From assembly GCF_002899455.1 (NCBI RefSeq), contig NZ_PPFB01000001.1, positions 3,760,501 through 3,824,500 of the forward strand: a stretch of DNA of 64,000 bases, written 5' to 3'. The notes under the pieces were generated by a model. That model ran no database searches. It had not been told where the DNA came from and saw only the letters and a program-made list of their open reading frames with translations. The translations under genes and the position numbers were made by a program. Numbering within the stretch: position 1 is the first letter of the stretch; each line of letters begins with the position of its first letter. This stretch comes from Streptomyces sp. DH-12 (GTDB lineage Bacteria > Actinomycetota > Actinomycetes > Streptomycetales > Streptomycetaceae). Below, in pieces: positions 24,771-32,913 of the stretch.

Positions 24771-27367
24771 CAGCCCTCCCCCGTTCCGGTGCGTGCGATC
24801 TCGTCGTGCAGGGCCGCGCCCAGGTCGTCCCCCGCGTCCAGGCACCGCCCGCCGCTCGCGTCGGCGATGCGGCGGTCCGGCCGGCCCGGGTCGCAGCCGC
24901 CGCTGCCCAGGACGGCCACCGTCACCGGAACGCCGCTCGCCCCGGCCCGGTCGAGCACCTCGGTCAGCCGGCCGCCGCTCAGCGTCTCGCCGTGCTCGCC
25001 GTCGGTGATGTGCACGATCATCTGCGGCCGTCCGTCGCCGCCCCGCCGGTCCATCTCGTCGAACGCCGAGAGCAGTGCCGCGTGCGGGTCGGCCGTGGCG
25101 TCCCGCACCCGCGCCCGCTCCTCGACGGCGCGCTGGGCGTCGGTCCGCCGGTGGGCGCCGATGCCCAGCAGCGTCTCGTAGGGGCCGTCGTCGGTGTCCG
25201 CCACCGACCAGACGCCGTACTCGTCCTCGGCGCCCAGCCCGCCCAGCGACTGCCGCAGCAGACCGGGGCCGCCGCTCGGCCCCTGCCAGAGGTCGGCCAT
25301 GGAACCGGAGCTGTCCAGCAGGAACAGCACCCGGCCCGGCCCGCCGTACGCCTGGTAGGCGCGCAGCGCCCGCTCCATCGCGTCCCGTCCGGCCGACTCG
25401 TCGAGCGGGCTGGGCGCGCGCAGCACGCCGTCGGCGACGGTCTCCCCGTCCGGCAGCTCCCGGGTGTAGGCGGAACGGAAGCCGTGGCCGGCGAACACCG
25501 CGCGGCCGTCCTCGCCCGCCAGCCAGTCGCGGAAGGCGCTCGCCGCCGCGTCCCGCTCCGCCCCGTCGCGGTCGCCGCCCTTCCAGCGCACCCGCACGAA
25601 CACCGGCTCCACCCCGGGCACGTCCTGCGGGTACTGGGCCACCCGCGGGCTGCGGGTGGTGCTGTCGCAGTCGACGCCGCTGCGCATCAGGAACTCCGGG
25701 ACGAGGGCGGCGGTGCGGTCGTCCACGGCGTCGTCGTCGGGCAGCGCGCACAGCAGGTCGCCGGCCGTGGGGGAGGGCGAGCCGGACTGCGCGACCAGGC
25801 GCTCCCCGGAAGCGACGGCGCTCGCGTCGGCGCCGTACAGGCCGACGGTGGCGAGCAGTCCGGAGTCGGTGAACTCGGGGTCGGGGCGGCGCACGTCCGC
25901 GTCCTCGGCGCGGGCGTTCAGGTCCTGGATCATCTCGGTCAGGTTCAGTCCGGTGCGCTCGTCGTAGGCGTCGGCGGCGATCTGCTGCGGCACGGCCAGC
26001 ACGATGGGGGAGTAGGCGAGCGGCGGCTCCCGCGGTTCCAGGACCGCGGCGGCGTCCGTGTCCTGCTCGGCCAGCACCCGGTCGACGTCGGCGCGGGAGG
26101 CGGGGATCCACACGTCCGGCTGCGGGCCGAGGTCCCGCTGCGGGTTGACGTCGTCGTCCCGCGGCTCCCGCCAGTCGCCGGTGTGCCGCCGCAGCGCGCC
26201 GACCACGTCGGAGGAACCGGCGCTGTAGACGGTGACGCCGGTGCGGCGGCAGCCGGCGTCGGTGGTGTTCTCCTCCGAGCCGAGATAGGCGTCGGCGGCG
26301 GCGCGCACGGGCCGTTCCAGGTCCGGGTCGGTCAGCACCCTCAGTTCGAGCGGCGGGGCGCAGTGGGCGCCGTCGCCGGCCGGACCCAGCGTGCAGTACA
26401 GGCCCAGGCCGAGCAGGCCGAGGGCGAGCAGCACGGTCAGGGCGAGCCACCACCGCTTCAGCGCGCTCGGGGCGGACAGCCACCGCTTCAGCACGGCCAG
26501 GACGGACCGCCACCCCTTCAGCACGGCCGGCCACCACGGCGGACGGGGGCCCGGACCCGGGCCGGGGTCCGAGGCGCCCCCCTGCCCGCCCGGTAAGCCC
26601 GCTTCCGGGAGCGGGACCTGCGGACCGTCGTCCTTCCCCAGCGGGACGTCGACGCCCGCTTCGACGCGCAGTTGCGGCTCCCAGGGGTCTCCGCGCTCGG
26701 TGCGAAGGCCCCGCGCGGCCATCCGCTCCCGCAGCCGGGCGGCGAGCTCCGAGACGGTCGTCCCGCCCTCCTCCCCCAGCACCGCCGCCAGTTCCTCCGT
26801 GAACGGCGTGGGCGTCCTGGGGTCGCCCGCGTCGATCCGGTGGTTCGCCTGCACGCTCATCAGCACCGCGACGCGCCGCTTGTCCCCGAAGAGCTCCCAC
26901 ACCCGGGCCGCGTTGCCCGCGAAGCAGCAGTCCAGGACCACCACGATCCGGCGCGCCGCGCTGGTGGCCAGGACCGTCGCCATCAGGTCGCTGAACTTCT
27001 CGGCCCCGGAGAAGACCGTGTGCTCACCGGCGATCACCCGGGCGTCCCGCATCTGCAGGTACAGCTCGTCGCCCCCGCTGGGGATCGCCCCGTGCCCCGC
27101 GAAGTAGACCAGCAGCAGCCCGCGGGCCTCCTTGGCGGCCCGCTGCAGCACCCGCGCCGTGTCGGCGAGGTACGGCGACGGCAGCGTCCTGATCTCCTGC
27201 TCCGCGAACACCCGCCCGCGCACCAGCGCCTCGCGCAGCATGGTCAGGTTGTGCCGGACCGCCGGCAGGTCGCCCGGCACCCCGTGCGGCGGCTTCGTGA
27301 AGTCGTACTCGGACACACCGATCAGCAGCGCCCGGTCCCTCGGCTCCCCCGCGTCCTGAGGCTGCAC
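24770..27367 (-). CDS. Caspase-like peptidase fused to membrane helix, binding-protein-like domain and vWA domain
   Basis: 865 residues from GTG 27365-27367. Domain 1 (about 10-240) is a peptidase C14 caspase fold, with catalytic His92 in VYFAGHG and Cys148 in LDCCFAG. A Pro/Gly linker and a Lys/Trp-rich repeat lead to one membrane helix at about 307-326. Outside lies a substrate-binding-protein-like domain (about 336-640, ELRVLTDPDLERPVRAAADAYL, DVWIPASR). A vWA domain (about 675-860) follows, with MIDAS DSSGSM at 685-690 and ITDGEHGE. So a cytoplasmic protease is wired to outside binding and metal-adhesion modules. It follows the EACC1 gene by 4 bases. The protease target and the trigger are unknown. 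The overall design suggests signal-gated proteolysis in a conflict or death pathway. Confidence 0.88.
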   Translation of the reverse strand: MQPQDAGEPRDRALLIGVSEYDFTKPPHGVPGDLPAVRHNLTMLREALVRGRVFAEQEIRTLPSPYLADTARVLQRAAKEARGLLLVYFAGHGAIPSGGDELYLQMRDARVIAGEHTVFSGAEKFSDLMATVLATSAARRIVVVLDCCFAGNAARVWELFGDKRRVAVLMSVQANHRIDAGDPRTPTPFTEELAAVLGEEGGTTVSELAARLRERMAARGLRTERGDPWEPQLRVEAGVDVPLGKDDGPQVPLPEAGLPGGQGGASDPGPGPGPRPPWWPAVLKGWRSVLAVLKRWLSAPSALKRWWLALTVLLALGLLGLGLYCTLGPAGDGAHCAPPLELRVLTDPDLERPVRAAADAYLGSEENTTDAGCRRTGVTVYSAGSSDVVGALRRHTGDWREPRDDDVNPQRDLGPQPDVWIPASRADVDRVLAEQDTDAAAVLEPREPPLAYSPIVLAVPQQIAADAYDERTGLNLTEMIQDLNARAEDADVRRPDPEFTDSGLLATVGLYGADASAVASGERLVAQSGSPSPTAGDLLCALPDDDAVDDRTAALVPEFLMRSGVDCDSTTRSPRVAQYPQDVPGVEPVFVRVRWKGGDRDGAERDAAASAFRDWLAGEDGRAVFAGHGFRSAYTRELPDGETVADGVLRAPSPLDESAGRDAMERALRAYQAYGGPGRVLFLLDSSGSMADLWQGPSGGPGLLRQSLGGLGAEDEYGVWSVADTDDGPYETLLGIGAHRRTDAQRAVEERARVRDATADPHAALLSAFDEMDRRGGDGRPQMIVHITDGEHGETLSGGRLTEVLDRAGASGVPVTVAVLGSGGCDPGRPDRRIADASGGRCLDAGDDLGAALHDEIARTGTGEG
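26451..26540. repeat. Three degenerate 30-bp tandem repeats inside the caspase gene
   Basis: Copies begin at 26451, 26481 and 26511 with CACCGCTTCA, CACCGCTTCA and CACCCCTTCA. They encode a roughly 10-residue LKxW-type repeat just before the membrane helix. Confidence 0.7.
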
Positions 27368-27371
27368 CGGT

Positions 27372-27716
27372 CTACCCGTCGTCGCGGTTCACCGGTTCGA
27401 CGCTGTCCTGCGGCGGATCGCCGTGCTCGACCTGGCGGCGGTTGTCGCGCCAGGCCTTCACACCCCGCTTGACCTGCTCCAGCAGCTCCTGGAACACCAC
27501 GGTGGCGCCCGCCGACGTGACGGCGATGACGATCTCCTGGCTCGTCCCCATCGGGGTGCCGCCGCGCTCGGTGGCGGGTCTCACGAGGATCCGCACCTTC
27601 CCGTCCCGCGCCAGGTCGTCCAGCGGTTTCTCCCGCTCCAGCCAGTTGCGCAGGGCGGTGATGTCCCCTTCCGTCGCGCTCCGGTCGAGCCGTACGCAGA
27701 TGTCCTGGTCGGCCAC
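27372..27716 (-). CDS. EACC1-type effector-associated component
   Basis: 114 residues from GTG 27714-27716, which follows GAGGGGGACGGA. An in-frame ATG at 27734 is the alternative start. The sequence has an opening strand (DICVRLDRS), a helix (ITALRNWLERE), a second strand (KVRILVRPA), a hydrophobic Gly-rich segment (EIVIAVTSAGATVVFQELL) and a polar tail. This matches the effector-associated constant component EACC1, described by Aravind and colleagues as a small protein coded beside caspase, trypsin or other effectors in NTP-dependent and related conflict systems. Its position directly ahead of a caspase gene (4-base gap) supports the call. It probably regulates or localises the effector. 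Confidence 0.72.
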   Translation of the reverse strand: MADQDICVRLDRSATEGDITALRNWLEREKPLDDLARDGKVRILVRPATERGGTPMGTSQEIVIAVTSAGATVVFQELLEQVKRGVKAWRDNRRQVEHGDPPQDSVEPVNRDDG

Positions 27717-27743
27717 TCCGTCCCCCTCAGCCATGACTCACCA

Positions 27744-28883
27744 TCATGGCACCACGGCCGCTCCCTGGGGAGGGTCCGTACGCAACTGTCCGGCGGGCAT
27801 CGCCGCGCGCCCCTGCACCTCCCGCAGCCGACGCCGCACATGCTCCACGGCCCCCTCCCGGCGCCCCGGCACCCGGCTCCTCAATTCCACGAGCTGCAAA
27901 CCCAGTTCACAGACCCGCACCGGGTCGTCGATCCGGCCCCACTGGTGGTGGGCGCGGTCCACGGCCGCCTCGACGGCGGGTGCGCCGGCCGGCTGTCCGG
28001 CGGCCAGCCGGGTGCCCGCCAGCGCCATCCACGCGCGGCAGCTGCGCACCGCGTCGCCCGCCAGCATCGCCAGGTCCGCGCGGACCTCCGTCCAGTGCAG
28101 CGCCTCCTCGGACACCGGCCCGTGCGCCAGCCCCGCCGCCTGCTCCAGCCGCGCGGCCAGCGCGTCCGCCTCCGCGTGCCGCCCCGCGCGCACGGCCGCC
28201 GTGACCGCCGCGTGCGGGTCGCCCGGCAGCGGCCCGTGCTGCGCCAGCACCAGGTCGGCGCCCGCGCTCTCCGGCGCGATCCGGGCCAGCGTCCGCTGGT
28301 GCAGCTCCTCGTCCGGCATCCGCCGCCCGCTGCGCAGCAGCGTCGCCAGCGCCTTCATGTACGCCGGCGCCGCCACCTGGCGGCGCGACGGCGGCGGTGC
28401 GACGCGACCGTAGACGGCGGCGTCCCGCCCGCAGTCCAGCGGGAACGGCCGGCCCGGCGCCGACGGCGCGGACAGCGCCTGCCAGGTGTCCGGGTCGGCG
28501 TGCAGATCGAGGAACAGGGTCGTCGCGCCGGCCGGGCGCAGCCGCAGCTCGTCCCGGAACCAGTGCCAGGGCAGCGCCGTGTAGCGCACGGTCGCCGGGG
28601 TGGTGCGGGCCAGCGCCAGGTGCGGCAGCCGCTGCCTGCGGTCCAGCCGCAGCTCCCCCGCCACGTACACGGTCAGCGGGCCGGGCGCGGCGGCCGCCGC
28701 CCGCAGCCGGGTCAGCACCGCCTGCGGCTCCAGCGGGTCGGCCAGCTCCACGACGTTCGCGGTGTCCGCGCCGGACAGCACCGCGGGGGGCACCGCCGCC
28801 AGCACGGGGAGCACGGACGCCGCGTCCACCAGCCGTCCACGGCCCAGCGGCGACGCCGCCAGCAGCAGCACGGTCCCGGACAT
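27744..28883 (-). CDS. Probable inactive caspase-like protein with helical C-terminal half
   Basis: 379 residues from ATG 28881-28883 behind GGGGAGGGGACC. I do not recognise a named family. By eye the N-terminal half tracks the caspase fold of the gene two places downstream. GPLTVYVAGELRLD aligns with the His motif (VYFAGHG), and TLFLDLHAD aligns with the Cys motif (VVLDCCFA). Glu and His replace the catalytic His and Cys, so it would be a pseudo-caspase. The second half (about 215-375) is Ala-rich and helical, like tetratricopeptide repeats. It ends 9-27 bp before the EACC1 start and is clearly in the same operon. A regulatory or receptor role for the active caspase is a reasonable guess. 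Confidence 0.7.
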   Translation of the reverse strand: MSGTVLLLAASPLGRGRLVDAASVLPVLAAVPPAVLSGADTANVVELADPLEPQAVLTRLRAAAAAPGPLTVYVAGELRLDRRQRLPHLALARTTPATVRYTALPWHWFRDELRLRPAGATTLFLDLHADPDTWQALSAPSAPGRPFPLDCGRDAAVYGRVAPPPSRRQVAAPAYMKALATLLRSGRRMPDEELHQRTLARIAPESAGADLVLAQHGPLPGDPHAAVTAAVRAGRHAEADALAARLEQAAGLAHGPVSEEALHWTEVRADLAMLAGDAVRSCRAWMALAGTRLAAGQPAGAPAVEAAVDRAHHQWGRIDDPVRVCELGLQLVELRSRVPGRREGAVEHVRRRLREVQGRAAMPAGQLRTDPPQGAAVVP

Positions 28884-28947
28884 GGTCCCCTCCCCCTGTC
28901 GATCGCCCACGGCAGCACCGTAACGGCTGCGGTCGCGAACGGGGGCG

Positions 28948-30159
28948 TCACAGCGGTGAACGTCCCCCTTCGCGGCGTTCGGCCCCCGCACCCCGGGCGC
29001 GCCGCACCGCGAACGCGGTGGTGTCGTCCGCCAGCCGTCCCCGGCAGTGCCGCAGCGTCCGGTCCCGTACGACGTTCACCAGCCGGGCGGGGGCCGTCAG
29101 CCGCGGGTCGGCGGCCACGGCCCGCCGCACCTCCTCCGCGACCTTGAAGAAGCGGCCGTCCCGGTCCCGCGCCTCCGTCACCCCGTCGGTCACCACCAGC
29201 AGCGTCTCGTCGGCGCCCAGACCCACCCGGCGCACCGGAGGGGGACCGGGCGCGAGGTCGCGGTAGCCGAGCGGCAGCCCCCCGGCCGCCGTCAGGTGCC
29301 GCACCCCCGACGGGCTCACCGCCAGCGGGGGCTCATGACCGAAGACGACGGTGTCGACGACGCCGTCCTCGTCCGCGGGGAAACCGAGCAGCACGGCCGT
29401 GGCGAACCGGTCGCCCTCCGCCCGGCCGAGGGCGGCGGTGTAGGCGCGGTGCCGCGCCATCCGCGCCTCCAGCCGGTCGGCGACCGTCGCCAGGTCCGCC
29501 TCGTGGAAACCCGCCTCGCGGAACGTGCCGAGCAGCACCGCCGCCGTCTCCACCGCCCCCAGCCCCTTGCCCTGCACGTCCCCGACCAGCACGCGGGTGC
29601 CGTGCGGGCCGGGCTGGATGTCGTAGAAGTCGCCGCCGACCCGGGCCTGGGTGTCGGCGGTGAGGTACATCCCGGCGTGCTCCAGGCCGCCCCAGCCGGG
29701 CGGCAGCGGCCGCAGCACCGTGCGGCGCACGGTGTCCGTCACGTCCCGCATGTGCAGCGCGCGGCGCTCGCCGCGCACCCGCACCACGCACGCCAGCGTG
29801 GCGAGGACGCCGCCGAGGGCGACCAGGATGAAGTCGGGCAGGCCCGCCTGGAACTGGTGCGGCCAGGCGCTGTCGACCAGGGTGTACGTGCCCATGGCCA
29901 GCACCGCGAACACCGCCGTGCCCCACACCCCGCACAGCGCGGCGGCGATGCCCGGCACCAGCACGATCCAGGAGATGATCCGGAACTCGCCGGTGGTGTT
30001 GTAGTCGGCCACCGCGATCGCGACGAGCAGCAGCAGCGGCGGCGCCCAGGCGACGCTGCGGCCGCGTACGCGCAGCAGCTGCTGCCGCTGCACGACGTCG
30101 CCCGGGCCGGCCGTCGGGTACGGCTCGGGCCGGGCGTGTCCTGTGGTGGCCGGACTCAC
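28948..30159 (-). CDS. Membrane PP2C-type (SpoIIE) serine phosphatase
   Basis: 403 residues if it starts at GTG 30157-30159. An upstream start at 30213 is possible and neither has a strong ribosome site. Three or four N-terminal membrane helices (about 35-130) precede a SpoIIE/PP2C domain: ARVGGDFYDI, VLVGDVQGKGLGA, then VTDGVTEARD and ADDTTAF, with the metal-binding Asp residues present. It dephosphorylates serine or threonine on anti-anti-sigma-type or other proteins. It lies 64 bp upstream of the caspase operon on the same strand and could be its first gene or a neighbour with separate control. Confidence 0.9.
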   Translation of the reverse strand: MSPATTGHARPEPYPTAGPGDVVQRQQLLRVRGRSVAWAPPLLLLVAIAVADYNTTGEFRIISWIVLVPGIAAALCGVWGTAVFAVLAMGTYTLVDSAWPHQFQAGLPDFILVALGGVLATLACVVRVRGERRALHMRDVTDTVRRTVLRPLPPGWGGLEHAGMYLTADTQARVGGDFYDIQPGPHGTRVLVGDVQGKGLGAVETAAVLLGTFREAGFHEADLATVADRLEARMARHRAYTAALGRAEGDRFATAVLLGFPADEDGVVDTVVFGHEPPLAVSPSGVRHLTAAGGLPLGYRDLAPGPPPVRRVGLGADETLLVVTDGVTEARDRDGRFFKVAEEVRRAVAADPRLTAPARLVNVVRDRTLRHCRGRLADDTTAFAVRRARGAGAERREGGRSPL

Positions 30160-30308
30160 GGCCCCAGCGAAACACGCGGCCGTGGCGCCCGCATCCCCTC
30201 CCCCTGGCCGCACCCGGCCGCACCCGGACGCACCCGGGCGGCCGAGTTGCCGCCCGGGCGCGGCAGGTGTGCTCTGAAGGGACGGGGGACGCAGGAAGGA
30301 GTGCTCCC

Positions 30309-30749
30309 ATGACGCATGCGGCGCCCCGGTCCCGGGGCATGATCGAGCAGAGCCGCACCACCGACGTCTTCGACGCCCGCGCCCACCGCATGGCCCGGGT
30401 GGTCCTGCCCGTCCTCGCGGGGGTCGTCTACGGCTACTGGGCGGCGGCGAACCGCCGCTACGGCGGTCCCATCACCGGCTCGAACCTGCTGCTCGGCATC
30501 CTCACCGGGCTGGTCTTCACCGGGGTCCTCATCACGCTGCTCACCCTGGCCCCGAGACTCCGCCGCGGACTCCACGCGCTGGTCTGGGCCGCCTTCGCCG
30601 GCTGCGCGGTCGGCTTCCTGTACAGCCAGTCCAACCCCAGCATCTACCGCTCGGTGGGGGTGGGTGTGGGCCTCATGGTCGGCACCTTCGTGATCCTGTT
30701 CTACCGCTACTACACCAAGGAGGACGCGGAGGGGAACCGTCCGGAGTGA
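30309..30749 (+). CDS. Four-helix membrane protein, unknown
   Basis: 146 residues from ATG 30309 behind GGAAGGAG. Four predicted membrane helices: VVLPVLAGVVYGYWAAA, LLLGILTGLVFTGVLITLL, LHALVWAAFAGCAVGFLYS and a last one ending GTFVILFYRYY. Both ends are polar. The conserved-looking AHRMARVVLP entry and the YRYYTKED tail resemble a Streptomyces family of unannotated membrane proteins. I cannot assign a function. It is divergent from the PP2C gene across about 150 bp. Confidence 0.82.
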   Translation: MTHAAPRSRGMIEQSRTTDVFDARAHRMARVVLPVLAGVVYGYWAAANRRYGGPITGSNLLLGILTGLVFTGVLITLLTLAPRLRRGLHALVWAAFAGCAVGFLYSQSNPSIYRSVGVGVGLMVGTFVILFYRYYTKEDAEGNRPE

Positions 30750-30870
30750 GACCGGCGGGGGCCTCTCCGGCGGGCACCCGCGGGCGTGGGCCCGGCTGCG
30801 GGCGCCGGGCCTTCCGGGGGCTCTCCGCCCGTTCGGGGGGTCACCGCTCGCGCCGGCGGGGGCGGGCGTC

Positions 30871-31812
30871 TTGCCTGGAGGGGTGGGTTCCTGGAGCGGT
30901 CCTCGTCAGGCGCGGGCGCGGGACGTCGTCGGCGCGGTGTGCGTCGCCGTCGCGTGTCTGCTCGTGCCGTGCGGCGTACTGGCCGGGTGGGCGGCGTTCG
31001 GGCTCGCCGACACCGGGCGGTACGTCCGTGCCGTCGCACCGCTGGCCGGCCACCCCGGCGTGCGGGAGGCCGTCGCGGACGCCGTCGGCGACCAGGTCGT
31101 GCGGGAGCTGGAGGCGCGGGCCGCGGACGGGGCCCCCATGGGGCCGTTCGTGCGGGACGCGATCGAGTCGTTCACCCGTACGGACGCGTTCCGCACGGCG
31201 TGGGAGGCGGGGAACCGGGCCCTCCACGACGCGGTGCTGCACGCCCTGCGCGACGACGCGCCCTCCGGCGGACCGGTCACCGTCGACCTCGCGCCCGTCA
31301 CCGCCCAGGTGAAACAGCGGCTCGAGGCCGACCGCATGCCCTACGCGCACCGCATCCCCGTCGAGCACACCGAGGTCCCCGTGGTCCCGGCCGAGGAGGT
31401 GGCCGGGCTCCGCCAGGGCTACCGGCTGCTGGACGCCGCCGCCCTCTGGCTGCCCCTCGCCGCCGTGACCCTCGCCGTCACCGGAGTCGCGGCCGCCACG
31501 TCCCGCCGCCGCGTCCTCACCGCCGCCGGTCTGGGCACCGCGCTGGGCGGCGCCCTGCTCGCCCTGACCGTCACGGCCGGCCGCCGGCTGACCCTGGCCG
31601 ACCTGCCGGACCCCGTCCACCGCCCGGCGGCCGCCGCGGTCTACGACGCCCTCACCGACGCCCTGCGCACGGCGTCCTGGCTGCTCCTCGCCCTGGGCGC
31701 GGCGGTGGCCCTGGCCTGCCGGCTGGCCGGCCGGCCCGTACTCCGTCGCGGGCGCCCCGCCCCGGCCGCGCCACCTGCGGCCACACCGGCCCCGACCGAC
31801 GCCCGCACCTGA
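30871..31812 (+). CDS. Membrane protein with large extracytoplasmic domain, unknown
   Basis: 313 residues from TTG 30871. GTG 30883 is an alternative, and the start is uncertain because purine-rich sequence surrounds both. One N-terminal helix (about 18-43, VVGAVCVAVACLLVPCGVLA) leads to an outside domain of about 140 residues. Three more helices follow (LLDAAALWLPLAAVTLAV, GLGTALGGALLALTV, ASWLLLALGAAVALACRLA). The tail is Pro/Ala/Thr-rich. This matches a common actinobacterial integral membrane family with no known function. A terminator stem at 31951-31985 closes the transcript. Confidence 0.78.
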   Translation: MPGGVGSWSGPRQARARDVVGAVCVAVACLLVPCGVLAGWAAFGLADTGRYVRAVAPLAGHPGVREAVADAVGDQVVRELEARAADGAPMGPFVRDAIESFTRTDAFRTAWEAGNRALHDAVLHALRDDAPSGGPVTVDLAPVTAQVKQRLEADRMPYAHRIPVEHTEVPVVPAEEVAGLRQGYRLLDAAALWLPLAAVTLAVTGVAAATSRRRVLTAAGLGTALGGALLALTVTAGRRLTLADLPDPVHRPAAAAVYDALTDALRTASWLLLALGAAVALACRLAGRPVLRRGRPAPAAPPAATPAPTDART

Positions 31813-31950
31813 CCGAAGCCGCCGGCACGGCGTTCGGCGCGCGCGTCGGCCGCCCCCCGGCCTCCGAGGGGCCGGCCGCCGGCCGCGCCCGCTTCCTCCG
31901 CCTCGGCCGCCACACCCTTGTCGCCGGCCCCCGCCCCGCGCGCAGACGGC

Positions 31951-31985
31951 GGTGCGGGCCGCCCCGCGAGGGGACGGCCCGCACC
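31951..31985. terminator. Bidirectional terminator between converging genes
   Basis: A 15-bp stem (31951-31965 with 31970-31985, one bulged A at 31974) and GCGA loop lie between the membrane gene and the snapalysin gene. Confidence 0.75.
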
Positions 31986-32003
31986 GGACGGGACACGCAG
32001 GGG

Positions 32004-32684
32004 TCAGCGCCCGGACTTCTCCAGTGCCTTCTCCGCCTGGTCGAGCGCGGCGGCGAAGCCGCCCGCCCACAGCTGGTTCACCCGCGCCCGCTCCGCGGCG
32101 TTCGGGTAGGCGTTGGTGCAGGACGGGCCGGGGCCGCCGCCGGACATCAACTCGCTGCACGGACCGGAGTAGCGGTCCGGCAGGCCCAGCACGTGACCGG
32201 TCTCGTGCGCGGTCACCCGCGTCGAGTCGTAGGTCCGGTTCTGGGCGTAGTCGAGGAAGATGTAGCCGTGGCCGCGGCCGTCGGTGGAGGCGTACGAGCC
32301 GCGCCGGTCGTTGCCCTCGCGGTACGAGAAGTCGGCGCCCGAGGTGCCCGCCTGGAGTCTCACGTTGGAGACCGAGCTGTTCCAGATCTGGGTGCTGCGG
32401 GCTATCTGCGTGGCGAACGTGGGCGCCTGGGAGGCGTTGTAGACGATGGTGACGGCGGCGGCGCCGGTGGGATCGGCGGCCCGCTTCTCGGCCACCGACT
32501 CCAGCACGGCCTGGAAGAACGCGCGGTTGGCGGCGGCCTCCTCGGACGAACCGGCGTACGCGGCGTACGTGTCGGCGGGGGCGAGGGGGGCCTCGGCGGC
32601 GCCGGCCGGGGCGGCGCCCAGACCGAGCGCGGTCAGGCTCAGACCGGCCGCGGACAGCACGGACAGGGGCATGCGCAGGCGCAT
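32004..32684 (-). CDS. snpA: Snapalysin, extracellular small neutral zinc metalloprotease
   Basis: 226 residues from ATG 32682-32684 behind AAGGAG. The signal peptide ends about residue 30 (GAAPAGAA) and a short propeptide follows. The catalytic domain has [11 protein letters not shown], the HExxHxxGxxD zinc motif with Glu as base, which is diagnostic of M7 snapalysins. YRxG and SELMSGG blocks fit, and two Cys can form the family disulfide. It degrades milk protein and other substrates outside the cell. The divergent LysR gene, as in S. lividans and S. coelicolor, is the expected activator. Confidence 0.95.
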   Translation of the reverse strand: MRLRMPLSVLSAAGLSLTALGLGAAPAGAAEAPLAPADTYAAYAGSSEEAAANRAFFQAVLESVAEKRAADPTGAAAVTIVYNASQAPTFATQIARSTQIWNSSVSNVRLQAGTSGADFSYREGNDRRGSYASTDGRGHGYIFLDYAQNRTYDSTRVTAHETGHVLGLPDRYSGPCSELMSGGGPGPSCTNAYPNAAERARVNQLWAGGFAAALDQAEKALEKSGR

Positions 32685-32768
32685 GGACGACTCCTTCGGT
32701 GGGGGGTGAGTCACATGTCACCGGTGAGTGTCCGCGCCTGTGCGGCGGCTGTGATGATGGCAACCGGT

Positions 32769-32785
32769 GATAGGACCGGGCTATC
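32769..32785. promoter_or_regulatory. LysR-type T-N11-A operator between snpA and its regulator
   Basis: GATAG-GACCGGG-CTATC is a perfect 5-bp dyad. T32771 and A32783 are separated by 11 bases, the classical LysR box. It lies 85 bp from the snpA start and 129 bp from the regulator start. Confidence 0.65.
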
Positions 32786-32913
32786 GGCGCTCCCCGGTCA
32801 CGGGCCGCCCGCATCCCCGTCCCGTCCCGGTGTCGAAGACGTCCGACTACGCCTGGACGGACGGCATTTGGACGTCTGGTGAAACCTGAACTTCCCGCTT
32901 ACCCTCCCAGGAC

